Made by a program: the position numbers and the translations under genes | Shown: positions 12,865 through 14,007 of the stretch, one piece after another | Layout of the letters: every line of letters starts with the position of its first letter | Numbering within the stretch: the first letter of the stretch is position 1 | The notes under the pieces: model-generated | The model's input: the letters and a program-made list of their open reading frames with translations, nothing else | The model's database searches: none | What the model was told of the DNA's origin: nothing | Assembly: GCA_020718925.1 (NCBI GenBank) | Contig: DYRC01000075.1 | Span: 1-14,007 of the forward strand | Direction of reading: 5' to 3' | Source: Desulfonema limicola | GTDB taxonomy: Bacteria; Desulfobacterota; Desulfobacteria; Desulfobacterales; DYRC01 | Length of the DNA: 14,007 bases

Positions 12865-13671
12865 TTACTGACGAAAAAGCTCGTCAAAATATTTTCGGTG
12901 AATCTCATCATAGCGTCTGTCTTTTCTGATAGTGGAAAGAAACAGATTCAGCCAGCCCAGAAAATCATGGTCTCCTTTTCGGATGGCAATTCCGAAAGGC
13001 TCATAAGTAAAGGGTTTTAAAATCGCATGAGTGGTTTGGGAATTTTCTTTAAGATGTTTGGCAATCGAAATCTGATCATAGATAAACGCATCTGCCCGCC
13101 CCACAGCAACTTCTCTGGCACAGGCGGATTCATCTTTGAAGCGGTTGATCTGAGATTTCGGAAATAACTTTGATGAAACAAGATCGCCGGTTGTGCCTGT
13201 TTTTACGGCAATAATCCGATTTGCGGCATCAAGTTCCTTAATATCTGTGATGCCGGGTGCTTTCTGCTTACTGAGCAGCGCACAGAGTCCTGTTTCAAAA
13301 TAAGGCTCTGTAAAGCTTACTGTTTTGCTTCTGTCAAGTGTCCGGGTCATTCCCGAAATAATCATGTCAACCTTTCCGCTTTGGAGCGCGGGAATCAGTC
13401 CTGTCCAATCCATGTCTTTGATTTCAATGTCAACGCCGAGTTCTTTGGCAATCAATTTGGCAATATCCACGTCAAATCCTATGGGTTTTCCGTCTTTGTC
13501 AGCAAATTCAAACGGAAAATATTTCACTTCCATTCCCACAATCAGTTTATTGCGCTTAATCACCTGATTCAAAGCACTTGCTTCAAAGATTTCCAATGGA
13601 CTGACAGCATAAACCGGCGTCAGCATCATACCGAAAAGAAACAGAAATATTGTTATAACAGACTTTTTCAT
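12865..13671 (-). CDS. Periplasmic amino-acid-binding protein of an ABC transporter (SBP family 3)
   Basis: A 268-residue exported protein. The signal peptide is residues 1-22 (KK, then a hydrophobic run to TPVYA). The mature part shows family-3 features: KLIVGMEVKYFPFEF, IGFDVDIAKLIAKELG, WTGLIPALQSGKVDMIISGMTRTLDRSKTVSFTEPYF and ADAFIYDQISI. R114 in TLDRSK is positioned to bind a substrate carboxylate and D199 its amino group, so an alpha-amino acid is likely; which one is not readable. The frame opens at 13677, but that ATG touches the AAAGG ribosome site, whereas the ATG at 13671 has it six bases upstream and is the start. The permease gene follows. The 94-bp repeat copy 2 begins 33 bp upstream of the start. 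Confidence 0.94.
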   Translation of the reverse strand: MKKSVITIFLFLFGMMLTPVYAVSPLEIFEASALNQVIKRNKLIVGMEVKYFPFEFADKDGKPIGFDVDIAKLIAKELGVDIEIKDMDWTGLIPALQSGKVDMIISGMTRTLDRSKTVSFTEPYFETGLCALLSKQKAPGITDIKELDAANRIIAVKTGTTGDLVSSKLFPKSQINRFKDESACAREVAVGRADAFIYDQISIAKHLKENSQTTHAILKPFTYEPFGIAIRKGDHDFLGWLNLFLSTIRKDRRYDEIHRKYFDELFRQ

Positions 13672-13703
13672 AAACATCCTTTAATATCAGAATTTTCTAC
13701 GAA

Positions 13704-13797
13704 GCACCCCTCCCCCGGCCCCTCCCCTGAAAGGAGAGGGGAGTAATGATGACATCTCCCCCTTCCCTTTCAGGGAAGGGGGCCGGGGGGTTAGGTG
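13704..13797 (-). repeat. 94-bp palindromic interspersed repeat, copy 2 (inverted)
   Basis: The reverse complement equals copy 1 (9841-9934) at 91 of 94 positions by hand alignment; the three differences are all in the short linker between the two hairpins. It lies between the divergent binding-protein gene and the gene at 13975. The rest of the 303-bp gap (13672-13974) has no gene; apart from this repeat and the promoter candidate at 13902 only a TTTCCGGAAA palindrome near 13853 was noted. Confidence 0.88.
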
Positions 13798-13901
13798 CGT
13801 TTGAAAGCGATTTGGTATTATATATCATCAGACAGCACAGGTGTAAATAAAACTTTCCGGAAAAATTTTTCGCGCCGCTTCTCTGTTCAGCTATGATTAT
13901 A

Positions 13902-13930
13902 TTGCTGAAAATGCCGAAAAAGTATATATC
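13902..13930 (+). promoter_or_regulatory. Possible promoter of the gene at 13975
   Basis: TTGCTG (13902-13907), 17-bp spacer, TATATC (13925-13930). Spacing is ideal but both boxes are only partial matches. The leader would be about 38 nt and ends in a strong AAGGAG. Confidence 0.35.
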
Positions 13931-13974
13931 AGCAAAAACAGAGTCAGAGAATTAACTTAAAAGGAGATCTATAA

Positions 13975-14007
13975 ATGAAACGCATCAGCCTCGTCTTATT
14001 CGCGCTT
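13975..14007 (+). CDS. Start of a probable exported protein (truncated by window end)
   Basis: Eleven codons are visible: MKRISLVLFAL, a positively charged start followed by hydrophobic residues, as in a signal peptide. AAGGAG at 13961-13966 is a strong ribosome site eight bases upstream. The function cannot be told. Confidence 0.7.
   Translation, partial: MKRISLVLFAL

Noticed and set aside
9841..13797. Composite transposon bounded by the inverted 94-bp repeats
   Set aside because: No transposase or integrase is present between them and no target duplication is seen; the enclosed genes look partly housekeeping.

Overview
The window looks like chromosomal DNA of a sulfate-reducing, deltaproteobacterial-type organism (Desulfobacterota, Desulfonema/Desulfobacteraceae-like). 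The basis is the moderate base composition, a small protein resembling the DVU0772 family, a long GAPDH of a type I associate with this group, a TIR plus formylglycine-generating-enzyme-fold (FGE/SUMF1) protein, and CCCC/GGGG palindromic intergenic repeats. The assignment is inference from protein recognition; no rRNA or marker gene is present.

Layout. (1) Positions 1-2740, minus strand: a probable operon read from a TTGACA-N16-TAAAAT promoter. It holds a CecR-like TetR regulator, a TolC-family outer-membrane channel (ATGA overlap), an AbrB-like antitoxin whose ATG directly follows the tolC stop, a PIN toxin, and the first 42 codons of a YhdJ-like DNA methyltransferase. (2) 2741-5110, plus strand: a TIR-FGE fusion whose last ~125 bp look like a diversity-generating-retroelement (DGR) variable repeat, then a Bro-N/DinD-like protein. 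(3) 5141-8478, minus strand: a two-gene operon with a dynamin-like GTPase carrying two membrane segments and a rhomboid protease fused to a DnaJ C-terminal-like domain. (4) 8563-9801, minus strand: a GAPDH with an altered active-site neighbourhood. (5) 9841-13797: about 4 kb bounded by two 94-bp palindromic repeats in inverted orientation (91/94 identical). Between them lie the DVU0772-like gene, a molybdenum-cofactor-carrier/DUF6794 fusion, a VapBC-type module, and a polar amino-acid ABC permease and binding protein without an ATPase gene. (6) 13975 to the end, plus strand: the first 11 codons of a probably exported protein.

How the parts relate. The regulator and TolC probably form an efflux unit whose pump is not visible here, because a toxin-antitoxin pair and a methyltransferase follow instead. 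The TIR-FGE protein joins a signalling or NAD-consuming domain to what is probably a diversified ligand-binding fold; no reverse transcriptase or template repeat lies in the window, so mutagenesis would act in trans or is now silent. The dynamin/rhomboid-DnaJ pair is translationally coupled and probably works together at the inner membrane; I know of no described system of this composition. The two 94-bp repeats both occupy divergent promoter regions rather than gene ends, which is unusual for passive REP-like elements.
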